Below the pieces are notes generated by a model that was given only the letters and a program-made list of their open reading frames with translations, had not been told where the DNA came from and did not search any database. Below are positions 51,262 to 60,312 of a DNA stretch of 64,000 nucleotides, piece by piece. Source of the stretch: Bacteroidales bacterium (lineage in GTDB: Bacteria; Bacteroidota; Bacteroidia; Bacteroidales; UBA932); NCBI GenBank assembly GCA_017443465.1, contig JAFRXO010000032.1, positions 62,001-126,000 of the forward strand, in the 5' to 3' direction. The translations under genes were made by a program, and so were the position numbers. Each line of letters opens with the position of its first letter. Position 1 is the stretch's first letter.

Positions 51262-52572
51262 TTGCGGACTCTTCAGGTCATAACGCTGGGCTGTTCCAAG
51301 AACACAGTGGACACCCAGCACCTGCTGGCGCAGGTCCGGGACGATTTCCAGATTGTTCCGGAAGGGATGGATGCCCCTGTCGACTATCTGCTGGTCAACA
51401 CCTGCGGCTTTATCGGGGACGCTAAAGAAGAGTCTGTGAACACTATCCTGGAATGTGCCGGACGGAAAAAGGCCGGCCTTGCCGGGAAACTGATAGTCTT
51501 CGGCTGTCTGTCCCAGCGCTATGCGGACAGCCTGCCTGAACTGATTCCCGAGGTGGACGGATGGTACGGGGCCAGGGACCTCGGTCCCGTTGTCAGGGCC
51601 TTGGGAGTCCGTCCTTCGCCCCTTCGCGAGACTGAAAGATTCATCCAGGGACCGCCCCTTCCATATGCTTTCCTGAAAATATCCGAAGGTTGTGACAGGC
51701 GTTGCTCGTATTGCGCTATTCCACTTATCCGCGGAGCGCACAGGTCAGTGCCCATTGAGACCGTTGTCAAAGAGGCGGAAGGGCTCGTCCGCGGCGGGGT
51801 GAAGGAATTGATCCTGATTGCCCAGGACACTACTTACTACGGCCTGGACCTTTACGGACGCAGGGCTCTGGGTGACCTTCTCACATGCCTGTCAGGGATA
51901 GAAGGACTGCATTGGATAAGGATACATTACTCTTATCCACAGGACTTCCCGGACGATGTGCTGGACATAATGGCCTCAAATCCGAAAGTCTGCCGCTATA
52001 TTGACATCCCGCTCCAACATATTTCTGACAATGTACTTGGCATGATGCACCGCCATGTGGACGGTGCGACCACCCGTGCATTGGTCAGGAAGATGAGGGA
52101 AAGGGTACCCGGAGTCGCCCTGAGGACTACAATGATAGTGGGTCATCCGGGTGAAGGAGAAGAGGAATTTGCGGAACTGCTTGATTTTGTAAGGGAAACC
52201 GGTTTTGAAAGGCTTGGCGCCTTTACCTATTCCGAGGAAGAAGGCACATTCGATGCAGCCAATTTCCCGGACTCCGTACCGGAAGAAGTGAAAAAGGAAA
52301 GGCTCGGGATCCTCATGGAAGAACAGAGAGGCATATCTCTTGCATACAACCTTTCCCGTGTGGGTGAAATTGCCGAAGTGCTTGTGGACGATTATGCAGG
52401 AGGTACATATGTCTGCCGTTCTGAGTTCGAAAGCCCTGAGGTTGACGGGGAGATCCACCTGGAATATGATCCTTCGACCATGGGGCCGGATCCGGAGGTT
52501 TTAAGAGGTAAACTGGTCAAGGTAAGGATAACGGGTGCAGATGAATATGATTTGACTGCAAAACTCTTATGA
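51262..52572 (+). CDS. rimO: Ribosomal protein S12 methylthiotransferase RimO
   Basis: This radical-SAM enzyme adds a methylthio group to an aspartate of ribosomal protein S12. The 436 residues contain the N-terminal MTTase domain with three cluster cysteines (LGCSKN, NTCGF, GCLSQ), the radical-SAM motif CDRRCSYC near residue 145 and a C-terminal TRAM domain (about 370-436). The start is TTG at 51262, giving MRTLQVITLGCSKN; no ATG lies at the correct place. The end overlaps the DUF6340 start by ATGA. Confidence 0.95.
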   Translation: MRTLQVITLGCSKNTVDTQHLLAQVRDDFQIVPEGMDAPVDYLLVNTCGFIGDAKEESVNTILECAGRKKAGLAGKLIVFGCLSQRYADSLPELIPEVDGWYGARDLGPVVRALGVRPSPLRETERFIQGPPLPYAFLKISEGCDRRCSYCAIPLIRGAHRSVPIETVVKEAEGLVRGGVKELILIAQDTTYYGLDLYGRRALGDLLTCLSGIEGLHWIRIHYSYPQDFPDDVLDIMASNPKVCRYIDIPLQHISDNVLGMMHRHVDGATTRALVRKMRERVPGVALRTTMIVGHPGEGEEEFAELLDFVRETGFERLGAFTYSEEEGTFDAANFPDSVPEEVKKERLGILMEEQRGISLAYNLSRVGEIAEVLVDDYAGGTYVCRSEFESPEVDGEIHLEYDPSTMGPDPEVLRGKLVKVRITGADEYDLTAKLL

Positions 52573-53513
52573 AGATGAGAAACTTGATATATCTGACGAT
52601 TCCGGCTATAATGCTGGCTTTGTCATCATGTTCCATTGAGACCTACACCTTAGGTCTGGAAGCCCGGCAGCCTTCCAAGTCGGGAGTCAATCTTGTCGGA
52701 AAGACCGTAGCTGTGGCCTATCTCGCCAGTCCTTCGGGAGTGGATACCGTTTTCAACAGCAACATCAGCGATGGATTCGCCCAGGCCCTCGAAGAGGACG
52801 GAACACCGGAAATCCTCCAGTACAGGCTCGTGAAGCTCCCCGGAGGGGAATATGCATCGAGGGACAGCCTTGTCAACCTGATAATGGACACCGAATGCGA
52901 CGTTGTCTTCCTGTTCGATACTCCTACCTTCGGGACTCCGACGGTATCAGAGCCGAAGCCGAATTCAGCCGGCAAGAAAGAGGATGAGAAATATGTCTAT
53001 AATGTCAGCATGCCATATGAGGTGAAACTCTATGCATATGATTCCATGAACAAGGCCGACACTGTAAGGTCGTTCCATGGGAAGGACACTTTCTCGGCCC
53101 ATATACTGGGCCGCGGGGATGAATCCCGCGGGCAGATCCTCGGACGGGTCATGAAAGACATTTCCGGCGCGGCTACCATGGCAGGTAAGAACGTCGCGGA
53201 GTCATTCGTAAGTACCTGGAAACCGGAGGCTTTCACATTTACTTTCATGGACAACCTCGAAAAGGAATGGCTTGAAGGCATCGAACACGTCGCAGCCTCT
53301 GAGTGGGGCAAGGCCATTTCAACCTGGGAGAAACTTCTGGGCACCAAATCTGTACGCAAGCGTTCCGCAGCTGAATACAACATAGCAAACGCATGTTATC
53401 TGGCAGGGGAATATGAGCTCGCATCCAAGTGGCTCGCCTTGTCGGACAAAGATTCAAAGATGTCGTCATTGTCTGACGTCCTTCACAAACGCTTGCAGGA
53501 AAAGCTCAGATGA
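52569..53513 (+). CDS. DUF6340 family lipoprotein
   Basis: The 314-residue lipoprotein (lipobox ALSSC at about residue 21) has a beta-rich central part (VNLVGKTVAVAYLAS; CDVVFLFDTPTFGTP) and a C-terminal helical TPR-like segment (WEKLLGTKSVRKRSAAEYNIANACYLAGEYELA, quoted in part). It fits a Bacteroidota-specific family of unknown function. ATGA overlaps join it to rimO and glpA. Confidence 0.8.
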   Translation: MKMRNLIYLTIPAIMLALSSCSIETYTLGLEARQPSKSGVNLVGKTVAVAYLASPSGVDTVFNSNISDGFAQALEEDGTPEILQYRLVKLPGGEYASRDSLVNLIMDTECDVVFLFDTPTFGTPTVSEPKPNSAGKKEDEKYVYNVSMPYEVKLYAYDSMNKADTVRSFHGKDTFSAHILGRGDESRGQILGRVMKDISGAATMAGKNVAESFVSTWKPEAFTFTFMDNLEKEWLEGIEHVAASEWGKAISTWEKLLGTKSVRKRSAAEYNIANACYLAGEYELASKWLALSDKDSKMSSLSDVLHKRLQEKLR

Positions 53514-55117
53514 AAGACGGATATGATGTCATAATAATCGGCGGGGGAATTACCGGAGCCGGGACTGCAAGAGACTGCGCCATGCGCGGTCTCAAAGTCT
53601 TGTTAATAGAGCGTAATGACATCGCTACCGGTGCGACGGGCCGTAACCACGGTCTCCTCCACAGCGGAGCACGATATGCGGTCACAGACCGGGAGTCTGC
53701 CGCCGAGTGCATCAGTGAAAACCTTATCCTTAAGCGCATAGCCCGTAATTGCGTTGAAGATACTTCCGGACTCTTCATAAGCCTTCCTGAAGACGACCTC
53801 GGCTATCAGGCCACATTTGTCGAGGCATGTAAAGCCGCAGGCATAGATGCCAGGATAATCGATCCGAAAGAGGCTCTTGCCATGGAACCTTCGGTCAATC
53901 CGTCACTTACCGGTGCCGTAGTCGTCCCGGACGGTTCTGTGGATCCCTTCAGACTCTGCCTGGCCAACGTGATCGACGCCAAGGCCAGGGGAGCGGATGT
54001 GCTGGTTTACCATGAAGTAGTCGAAGTGCTGCGTGAAAACGGCCGCGTCATTGGAGTGCGGGTCCTGGACAAGGTGCACGGTGATGTGAAAGAATATTAT
54101 GGCAGCGTTACGGTAAATGCCGGCGGTATCTGGGGACATCACATCGCTTCTCTCGCCGGTGTCAATGTGGGCATGTTTCCTGCGAAGGGAGCCCTGCTGA
54201 TCTTCGCTCACAGGGTAGCCAAACTTGTGCTCAACCGCTGCAGGAAGCCGGCGAATGCTGATATCCTGGTCCCCGGAGACACTGTCAGCATAATCGGAAC
54301 CACCTCTACAAGGATACCTTACGAAGAATGCGACGACGTCAGGGTGACTCCTGATGAGGTCGACCTGCTTCTGAGGGAGGGATCTCTCTTATCTCCAAGC
54401 CTTTCATCTACCAGGATACTCCGTGCATATGCAGGAGTAAGGCCTCTGGTAGCATCCGGAGACGATCCTTCGGGAAGAAGCATCAGCCGCGGGATTGTGT
54501 GCATAGACCACGAACAGCGGGACGGCTTGAAGGACTTTATCACAATTACAGGCGGCAAGCTGATGACTTACAGGCTCATGGCCGAACAGGCTGCCGATGC
54601 CGTGTGTGCCCGTCTTGGGGTGAGTGCCAAGTGTACTACAGCCCAGACTCCTCTTCCGGGTTCAGAGATCGGCGGTCTTGAAGAGACTGCACGGAAGATA
54701 TGGGCAGTGCCGACAACAGTGCAGAAGGCTGCTGTGGGCAGGGCCGGCTCCAGGGCTTCTCAAATAGGACTTAATTCAGACGAAGGGCAGGGAATCATAT
54801 GCGAATGTGAAGAGGTGTCATGCGGGGAGATAGCTTCGGCTGTCGATAACCTGGATGTTCGCACCCTCACCGACCTGAGGCGCAGGACCCGCTTCGGAAT
54901 GGGAACATGCCAGGGGGAACTGTGCGGATACAGGGCTGCCGGAGTCCTGGCAAAAAAGACAGGAGATGCTCCTGCGGCCCGCAGGGACCTGTGCGATTTC
55001 ATGAACGAGAGGTGGAAGGGAATGTTCCCCATAGCCTGGGGAGAGACCCTTCGCGAGGCTGCATTTACCCAGTGGGTATCTAAGGAAGTACTTGGACTTG
55101 AGGAGGATGGCATATGA
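53510..55117 (+). CDS. glpA: Anaerobic glycerol-3-phosphate dehydrogenase subunit A
   Basis: GlpA is the FAD-containing catalytic subunit that oxidises glycerol-3-phosphate to dihydroxyacetone phosphate and feeds electrons to menaquinone. The 535 residues show FAD loop IIGGGITGAGTARD, RNHGLLHSGARYA, and a C-terminal BFD-like iron-sulfur domain with CECEEVSCGEI and GTCQGELCG. The gene overlaps its neighbours by ATGA on both sides. No glycerol kinase or transporter gene is adjacent. Confidence 0.96.
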   Translation: MKDGYDVIIIGGGITGAGTARDCAMRGLKVLLIERNDIATGATGRNHGLLHSGARYAVTDRESAAECISENLILKRIARNCVEDTSGLFISLPEDDLGYQATFVEACKAAGIDARIIDPKEALAMEPSVNPSLTGAVVVPDGSVDPFRLCLANVIDAKARGADVLVYHEVVEVLRENGRVIGVRVLDKVHGDVKEYYGSVTVNAGGIWGHHIASLAGVNVGMFPAKGALLIFAHRVAKLVLNRCRKPANADILVPGDTVSIIGTTSTRIPYEECDDVRVTPDEVDLLLREGSLLSPSLSSTRILRAYAGVRPLVASGDDPSGRSISRGIVCIDHEQRDGLKDFITITGGKLMTYRLMAEQAADAVCARLGVSAKCTTAQTPLPGSEIGGLEETARKIWAVPTTVQKAAVGRAGSRASQIGLNSDEGQGIICECEEVSCGEIASAVDNLDVRTLTDLRRRTRFGMGTCQGELCGYRAAGVLAKKTGDAPAARRDLCDFMNERWKGMFPIAWGETLREAAFTQWVSKEVLGLEEDGI

Positions 55118-56367
55118 GATATGATGTAGTGATAATCGGAGGCGGTCTTTCCGCCCTGGTGTGCGGGACAAGGCTTCAGCGCAGCGGGAAATCAGTACTG
55201 CTGGTTTCCTCGGGGCAGAATGCCATGCACTTTTCCTCCGGTTCTTTCGGTTTTCTGGGACGTCTTCCTGACGGGAGCGCTCCGGATGATCTGATTGATT
55301 CCGTGATAAACCTTCCGGAAGTCCATCCATACCGTAAAATCGGTCCCGAAAGGCTACGTACATATGCAGGGCAAACCATAGGTTTCTTTGAATCAGCCGG
55401 TATCCTGCTTCATGGAGACCCGACGCATAATTCTTACAGGATGACAGCCTCAGGCATATGCAAGCCTGCCTGGTTGGCGATGGAAGATGTTTCTCTTTTC
55501 GCTCCTGGTGAAACTCCTTCGGGAGGGAAGGCCCTTGTCGTTACGCTGAAAGGCTTCACTGATTTCAACGTCCCGTTCATCTCATCCGCGTTCACGAAGA
55601 TGGGATATGCCTGCAGGTGCGTGGAGGTTGAGATGGAGGAGATCGCCAGGCTGAGGAAAAACCCGACGGAGATGCGCTCGGTCAACATCGCGCGTGTCCT
55701 GGAGGGACAGCAGGCTCTCGACCGTTTCATCTCGGGAGTCCGCGGCAAACTTAAGGATGAAGATACCGTAGTGCTTCCGCAGGTTTTCGGATTGAAGGAC
55801 ACTTCTCCTCTGGCCGCAATACGGTCTAGGCTGCCTGCCCATGTCCATTTCGTGGGGACCATGATTCCGTCCGTACCGGGGATCAGGAGCCAGATGTGCC
55901 TGAAGTCCGCGTTCCAGGCTGCCGGAGGGACATTCCTTCCCGGTGACACGGCTGTAAGGGCTGGATTTGACTCAACTGGGCGTGTGTCCTCAGTATATAC
56001 GGCGAATCTTGGGAATACACCTCTCGAGGCAGGGGAATTCATCCTGGCAAGCGGCGGTCTCTGGGGGAAAGGACTTGAAGCCAGTTATGATTCAGTCAAA
56101 GAGCCCCTGTTCTCCCTTGATGTGGATTCGCCCCGGGAAAGGAAGGAATGGTATGATTCCGACTTCTTCAGGAGACAGGCCTTTACCGGCTTCGGAGTAG
56201 TCACTGACGAGTCTTTGAGGGCTCTCAAAGGAGGAAAAACAGTGTCCAATCTCCGGGTGATCGGAGCAGAATGCGGTGGGGCCAATCCTTTGGAAGAAGG
56301 CTCCGGTGCAGGCATAGCCATAATGTCAGCCTTCATGGCTGCAGATAGTATTTTAGGTCGCATATGA
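55114..56367 (+). CDS. glpB: Anaerobic glycerol-3-phosphate dehydrogenase subunit B
   Basis: The 417-residue flavoprotein subunit has an N-terminal dinucleotide loop VVIIGGGLSALVCGTRL and a C-terminal GAECGGANPLEEGSGAGIAI flavin-binding end. It joins GlpA to the membrane subunit GlpC. The start and stop both lie in CATATGA, where ATA-TGA ends one gene and ATG starts the next. Confidence 0.95.
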   Translation: MRYDVVIIGGGLSALVCGTRLQRSGKSVLLVSSGQNAMHFSSGSFGFLGRLPDGSAPDDLIDSVINLPEVHPYRKIGPERLRTYAGQTIGFFESAGILLHGDPTHNSYRMTASGICKPAWLAMEDVSLFAPGETPSGGKALVVTLKGFTDFNVPFISSAFTKMGYACRCVEVEMEEIARLRKNPTEMRSVNIARVLEGQQALDRFISGVRGKLKDEDTVVLPQVFGLKDTSPLAAIRSRLPAHVHFVGTMIPSVPGIRSQMCLKSAFQAAGGTFLPGDTAVRAGFDSTGRVSSVYTANLGNTPLEAGEFILASGGLWGKGLEASYDSVKEPLFSLDVDSPRERKEWYDSDFFRRQAFTGFGVVTDESLRALKGGKTVSNLRVIGAECGGANPLEEGSGAGIAIMSAFMAADSILGRI

Positions 56368-57596
56368 TTCATAACGAGCATATTAGGTCGAGCAACTTCG
56401 AGGAATGCATCAAGTGTACCATATGCACTGAGTTTTGCCCTGTAATCGAAGTTAATCCACTGTTCCCGGGTCCTAAGCAGGCTGGTCCGGACGGAGAGAG
56501 GTTCCGTCTGAAGAATTCGTTCTTCTTCGATGAGAACCTCAAATATTGTATGAATTGCAAGCGCTGCGAAACGGCATGTCCGTCGGGGGTGAAGATAGCT
56601 GACATAATCCATTCGGCGAGGATGGATTACGGCACTGTCACTCCTCATCTCAGGGAGAGGATTCTCGCCGGGACAGACATGATGGGAACCCTCGCCAGGC
56701 CATTTGCTCCGGTAGTGAATGCTGTCGCCGGGTCCAAGGCCGGGAAGTTCATGATGGACAAGGTGCTCAGGATCGACCGCAGGAGGTCCTTCCCGAAATA
56801 TGCTGCACATGGTTTCAACCGCTGGTTCAGGAAGGAAAAAGCTGCACTTCAGGACAGGTTCGCTTCACAGGTGGCGTTCTTCCACGGATGCTCCACTGAA
56901 TTCCAGCACCCCGAGGTAGGAAAGGCCTTCGTTGAGGTGATGAATGCCATAGGAGTCGGAGTCAGGCTGATGGATGAAAAATGCTGCGGCGTAGCGATGA
57001 TATCCAATGCCATGTGGCCTGAGGCCCGCAAGAATGCCGTACATAATCTCGCGGAGTTCCGCAAAACAGGCCTTCCGATAGTAACTGCATCATCTACTTG
57101 TACCTTGACCTTGAGGGACGAGTATCCTAACATTCTCGGCCTGAGAAACGATGACCTCAGGGATAATATCGTCATTGTCGAGAAATTCCTTTATGACATG
57201 GTGGACGAGGGAAAGGTGAAGCTTGTTTTCCGGCAGGACTATAAGGCGAAAGCGGCTTACCATATTCCCTGCCATATGGAAAAACTCGGCTGGAGCATAT
57301 TTACCCGCCGCCTTCTGGAAATGATTCCGGGACTGGATCTTACGGTCTTGGAATCGGGATGCTGCGGCATTGCTGGAACATATGGTTTCAAGAAAGAGAA
57401 CTATTCATATGCACAGGCTATCGGGCAGCCGCTCTTCGACGCGATCCGCGCGGAGGATCCCGGTTTCGTGGTGAGCGAGTGCGAGACGTGCAAGTGGCAG
57501 ATAGAGATGTCGACGGGCTACAAGGTCCTCAATCCTATTGTCCTGTTGAGTGAGGCCCTTGATTTGGAAAAGACCCGCATGGCCAACGAGAAATAA
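56364..57596 (+). CDS. glpC: Anaerobic glycerol-3-phosphate dehydrogenase subunit C
   Basis: The 410-residue membrane-associated iron-sulfur subunit passes electrons to menaquinone. Two 4Fe-4S motifs are near the N-terminus (CIKCTICTEFCP and CMNCKRCETACP), and two CCG domains follow (DEKCCGVAM near 210 and ESGCCGIAGTYG near 330). It ends the run of overlapping genes. Confidence 0.96.
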   Translation: MIHNEHIRSSNFEECIKCTICTEFCPVIEVNPLFPGPKQAGPDGERFRLKNSFFFDENLKYCMNCKRCETACPSGVKIADIIHSARMDYGTVTPHLRERILAGTDMMGTLARPFAPVVNAVAGSKAGKFMMDKVLRIDRRRSFPKYAAHGFNRWFRKEKAALQDRFASQVAFFHGCSTEFQHPEVGKAFVEVMNAIGVGVRLMDEKCCGVAMISNAMWPEARKNAVHNLAEFRKTGLPIVTASSTCTLTLRDEYPNILGLRNDDLRDNIVIVEKFLYDMVDEGKVKLVFRQDYKAKAAYHIPCHMEKLGWSIFTRRLLEMIPGLDLTVLESGCCGIAGTYGFKKENYSYAQAIGQPLFDAIRAEDPGFVVSECETCKWQIEMSTGYKVLNPIVLLSEALDLEKTRMANEK

Positions 57597-57611
57597 TAAC
57601 CACATATATTT

Positions 57612-59612
57612 ATGCAAATGAAGAAATTGATCCTTAGTTTTGCCGCAGTCATGATGGCTGCCGGCATGACCGCCTTCGCAGCTCCCTCTGCATGGACAGT
57701 CACTTCTCCGGATGGGAAACTGTCCGTCCGCGTAGCCAGCGGGCAGAAACTGACCTATTCAGTCGCATATGCGGGGAAACAGCTTATCGATGATTCCGAG
57801 ATATCGGTCAAGTTCACTGACGGAACAGTCTATGGTGCTGGGTCCAAGGCCAGGAAAGCCAAGACCGTACGTGTAAGCGAGACCATCAAGCCGGTCGTAC
57901 TCGACAAGTCGGTACTGGACAATACCTACAATGAACTCACGGTTGATTTCAAGACTTTCACCCTGAAATTCCGTGCATATGACGAAGGTGTGGCTTGGAG
58001 ATTCGTTCCGGGCAACACTGATGTCGCATATGTTGAGTCGGAGCAGGTGGAATTCAGTTTCCCGGGCGACTGGAAGACATGGATCCCATATGTCAGGGAT
58101 TTTGATGACAAGGGTTTCAAGAGCCAGTTCCATAACAGTTTCGAGAACTATTACACTGTCACGACCCTTTCAGGGTGGGATTCCAAGAGGCTTGCATTCC
58201 TCCCGCTGCTTGTCCAGTCTCCGGAAGGCGTGAATGTCTGCATTACCGAGTCAGACCTTCTCAATTATCCTGGACTCTATCTCAACGGACAGGGTGGCAA
58301 TACTCTCAAGGGTGTTATGGCACCGGCTCCGCGCAGTGAGAAACAGGGAGGACACAACATGCTGGAAGGCTTTGTGGAGACCGCAGAAGACTACATCGCC
58401 AAGATAGGTGCCGGAGAGGCCCTTCCTTGGAGGGTGGTTATGGTGGCTCCCGAAGACAGGCAGCTCGCCGACATCGACCTGGTTTACAAGCTTGCAGCCG
58501 CTCCTGACAACAGGGACTGGAGCTGGGTGAAGCCCGGAAAGGTTGCATGGGACTGGTGGAATGACTGGAATCTCTACGGCGTGGATTTCAAGTCCGGAAT
58601 CAACAATGACACTTACAAGTACTATATCGACTTCGCTTCCGAGCACGGAATCGAATACGTGATCCTTGACGAAGGCTGGGCGGTCAACCGTGCTGCCGAT
58701 CTTTTCCAGATAGTACCCGAGATCGACATGAAGGGGCTCTGTGCATATGCAGAATCCAAGAATGTCGGCCTCATCCTCTGGGCTGGTTACTGGGCTTTCA
58801 ACAGGGACATCGAAGGTGTCTGCCGTCATTATTCGCAGATGGGAATCAAGGGCTTCAAGGTCGATTTCATGAACCGAGACGACCAGGCCATGGTGGCATT
58901 CTACACCAAATCCGCTGAAATAGCTGCCAAATACCATCTGATCCTGGACTTCCATGGGGCTTTCAAGCCTGCCGGCCTGATGCGCACATGGCCGAATGTG
59001 ATCAACTGTGAAGGTGTCAACGGCCTGGAGCAGATGAAATGGGGTACAGGAGACCAGGTTACATATGATGTGACGATTCCTTTCATCAGGTACGCTGCAG
59101 GTCCTGCGGATTACACCCAGGGAGCCATGAGGAATGCTACAAGAAGGAATTACAAGCCTGTCAACTCCGAGCCTATGAGCCCCGGTACGAGGTGCCATCA
59201 GCTCGCGGAATACATGATCTTCGATGCTCCGCTTACAATGCTGTGCGACTCTCCTTCCAATTACATCCAGGAGAAGGAGTGTACCGATTTCATCGCCGCA
59301 GTGCCTACAGTGTGGAACAAGACTGTAGCCTTGGACGGAAAGGTAGGGGAATACGTCGTCATCGCCCATCAGGCCGCTGACGGCAGCTGGTGGCTCGGAG
59401 CCCTCAACGGATGGGATGCCAGGGACATTACCCTTGATCTGAGTTTCCTTGAGAACAGGCTTTATAATTTCGAAGCTTTCCAGGACGGAGTAAATGCCCA
59501 CAGGGCCGCCAGGGATTACAAGAAAGTTACCGGCAGTGTCCCGGGGTCACGCAAAGTCACTGTCCACCTCGCTCCCGGCGGAGGCTATGCAGCCCATTAT
59601 ACCCTGCACTAG
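57612..59612 (+). CDS. GH97 family glycoside hydrolase
   Basis: This is a 666-residue secreted enzyme (signal peptide cut near AFAAPS). GH97 contains SusB-like alpha-glucosidases and alpha-galactosidases. The N-terminal beta-sandwich (TVTSPDGKLSVRV) precedes the barrel (about 290-560) with WDWWNDWNLYGVDFKSG, YVILDEGW and GFKVDFMNRDDQ. The Asp in KVDF corresponds to the nucleophile of retaining (galactosidase-type) members as I recall, whereas SusB lacks it, so a retaining enzyme is likelier (inference). It is downstream of glpC by 15 nt and convergent with trmO, sharing a CTAG stop overlap. Confidence 0.93.
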   Translation: MQMKKLILSFAAVMMAAGMTAFAAPSAWTVTSPDGKLSVRVASGQKLTYSVAYAGKQLIDDSEISVKFTDGTVYGAGSKARKAKTVRVSETIKPVVLDKSVLDNTYNELTVDFKTFTLKFRAYDEGVAWRFVPGNTDVAYVESEQVEFSFPGDWKTWIPYVRDFDDKGFKSQFHNSFENYYTVTTLSGWDSKRLAFLPLLVQSPEGVNVCITESDLLNYPGLYLNGQGGNTLKGVMAPAPRSEKQGGHNMLEGFVETAEDYIAKIGAGEALPWRVVMVAPEDRQLADIDLVYKLAAAPDNRDWSWVKPGKVAWDWWNDWNLYGVDFKSGINNDTYKYYIDFASEHGIEYVILDEGWAVNRAADLFQIVPEIDMKGLCAYAESKNVGLILWAGYWAFNRDIEGVCRHYSQMGIKGFKVDFMNRDDQAMVAFYTKSAEIAAKYHLILDFHGAFKPAGLMRTWPNVINCEGVNGLEQMKWGTGDQVTYDVTIPFIRYAAGPADYTQGAMRNATRRNYKPVNSEPMSPGTRCHQLAEYMIFDAPLTMLCDSPSNYIQEKECTDFIAAVPTVWNKTVALDGKVGEYVVIAHQAADGSWWLGALNGWDARDITLDLSFLENRLYNFEAFQDGVNAHRAARDYKKVTGSVPGSRKVTVHLAPGGGYAAHYTLH

Positions 59613-60283
59613 TCTATAGAGGTGACCTCAAGGGTGTTTCCCGAGACTGTGAAACGGACCTCGTGCCCGGCGAATGGGAAACCGTAAACTTTTGAGGCAT
59701 CGTGCTGTACCCTTGGCCTGGGATCGAGTGAGAGCGTCTGTCGGAGGACTTCAAGTTCCCGGTCCGAGAAATATGAGCCGGCATTATCCGGAAAGACAAC
59801 CTCAAGGCTTTCCCAGTTGTTTTCCCCGACGAATCCATCCCTTGCATCGGGATGAGAATCGGAAAACCGTATGTAAGGTTTGATGTCATAGATTGGCGTC
59901 CCGTTCATGAGGTCTGCTCCCAGAATGTGGAGGACAGGTCCTGACGGGGCGTCAAATTCTATTGATGAAAGCCGTACGGAAGACAGGCCGAGGGAATTCG
60001 GCCTGAAAGGGGAGCGTGAGGCGAAGACTCCGATGGTCCGGTTACCTCCAAGTCTCGGCGGCCTGACGGTTGCGTGGAAGGGCTCGTTAACGTCATTTGC
60101 AGAGAAGCCCCAGACCAGCCACAGCCAGTCGAATCCCTCGAGTCCTCTGACTGCATCAGGACTGCGGAAGGCGGGTTCGAAAACGATGCTTCCCTCAATG
60201 TCTTGGATGACAGAACTTTGCCTTGGAATTCCGAACTTGGAACCGAAAGGCCCTCTGTAATATGCGATGGGTGATATTTCCAT
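59609..60283 (-). CDS. trmO: tRNA (t6A37) N6-methyltransferase TrmO
   Basis: This 224-residue SAM-dependent enzyme methylates t6A37 in tRNA-Thr. It begins MEISPIAYYRGPFGSKFGIP and has WLVWGFSAND, TIGVFASRSPFRPNSLGLS (the family signature) and LMNGTPIYDIKPYI. The upstream Met at 60343 would overlap the divergent peptidase gene, so 60283 is preferred. Confidence 0.93.
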   Translation of the reverse strand: MEISPIAYYRGPFGSKFGIPRQSSVIQDIEGSIVFEPAFRSPDAVRGLEGFDWLWLVWGFSANDVNEPFHATVRPPRLGGNRTIGVFASRSPFRPNSLGLSSVRLSSIEFDAPSGPVLHILGADLMNGTPIYDIKPYIRFSDSHPDARDGFVGENNWESLEVVFPDNAGSYFSDRELEVLRQTLSLDPRPRVQHDASKVYGFPFAGHEVRFTVSGNTLEVTSID

Positions 60284-60312
60284 GTCGGCAAAAATAGTTA
60301 AATTCGCGACAG

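Noticed and set aside
51933..51941. Perfect DnaA box TTATCCACA
   Set aside because: It is single, inside the rimO coding sequence, and without neighbouring boxes or an AT-rich unwinding region, so it is not an origin despite parAB in the window.
58251..59501. Long open frame (416 codons) antisense to the GH97 gene, and similar ones antisense to GH78 (20928-21830, 22203-23207)
   Set aside because: They lie opposite clear enzymes, have no recognisable domains, and arise from codon bias in the sense strand.
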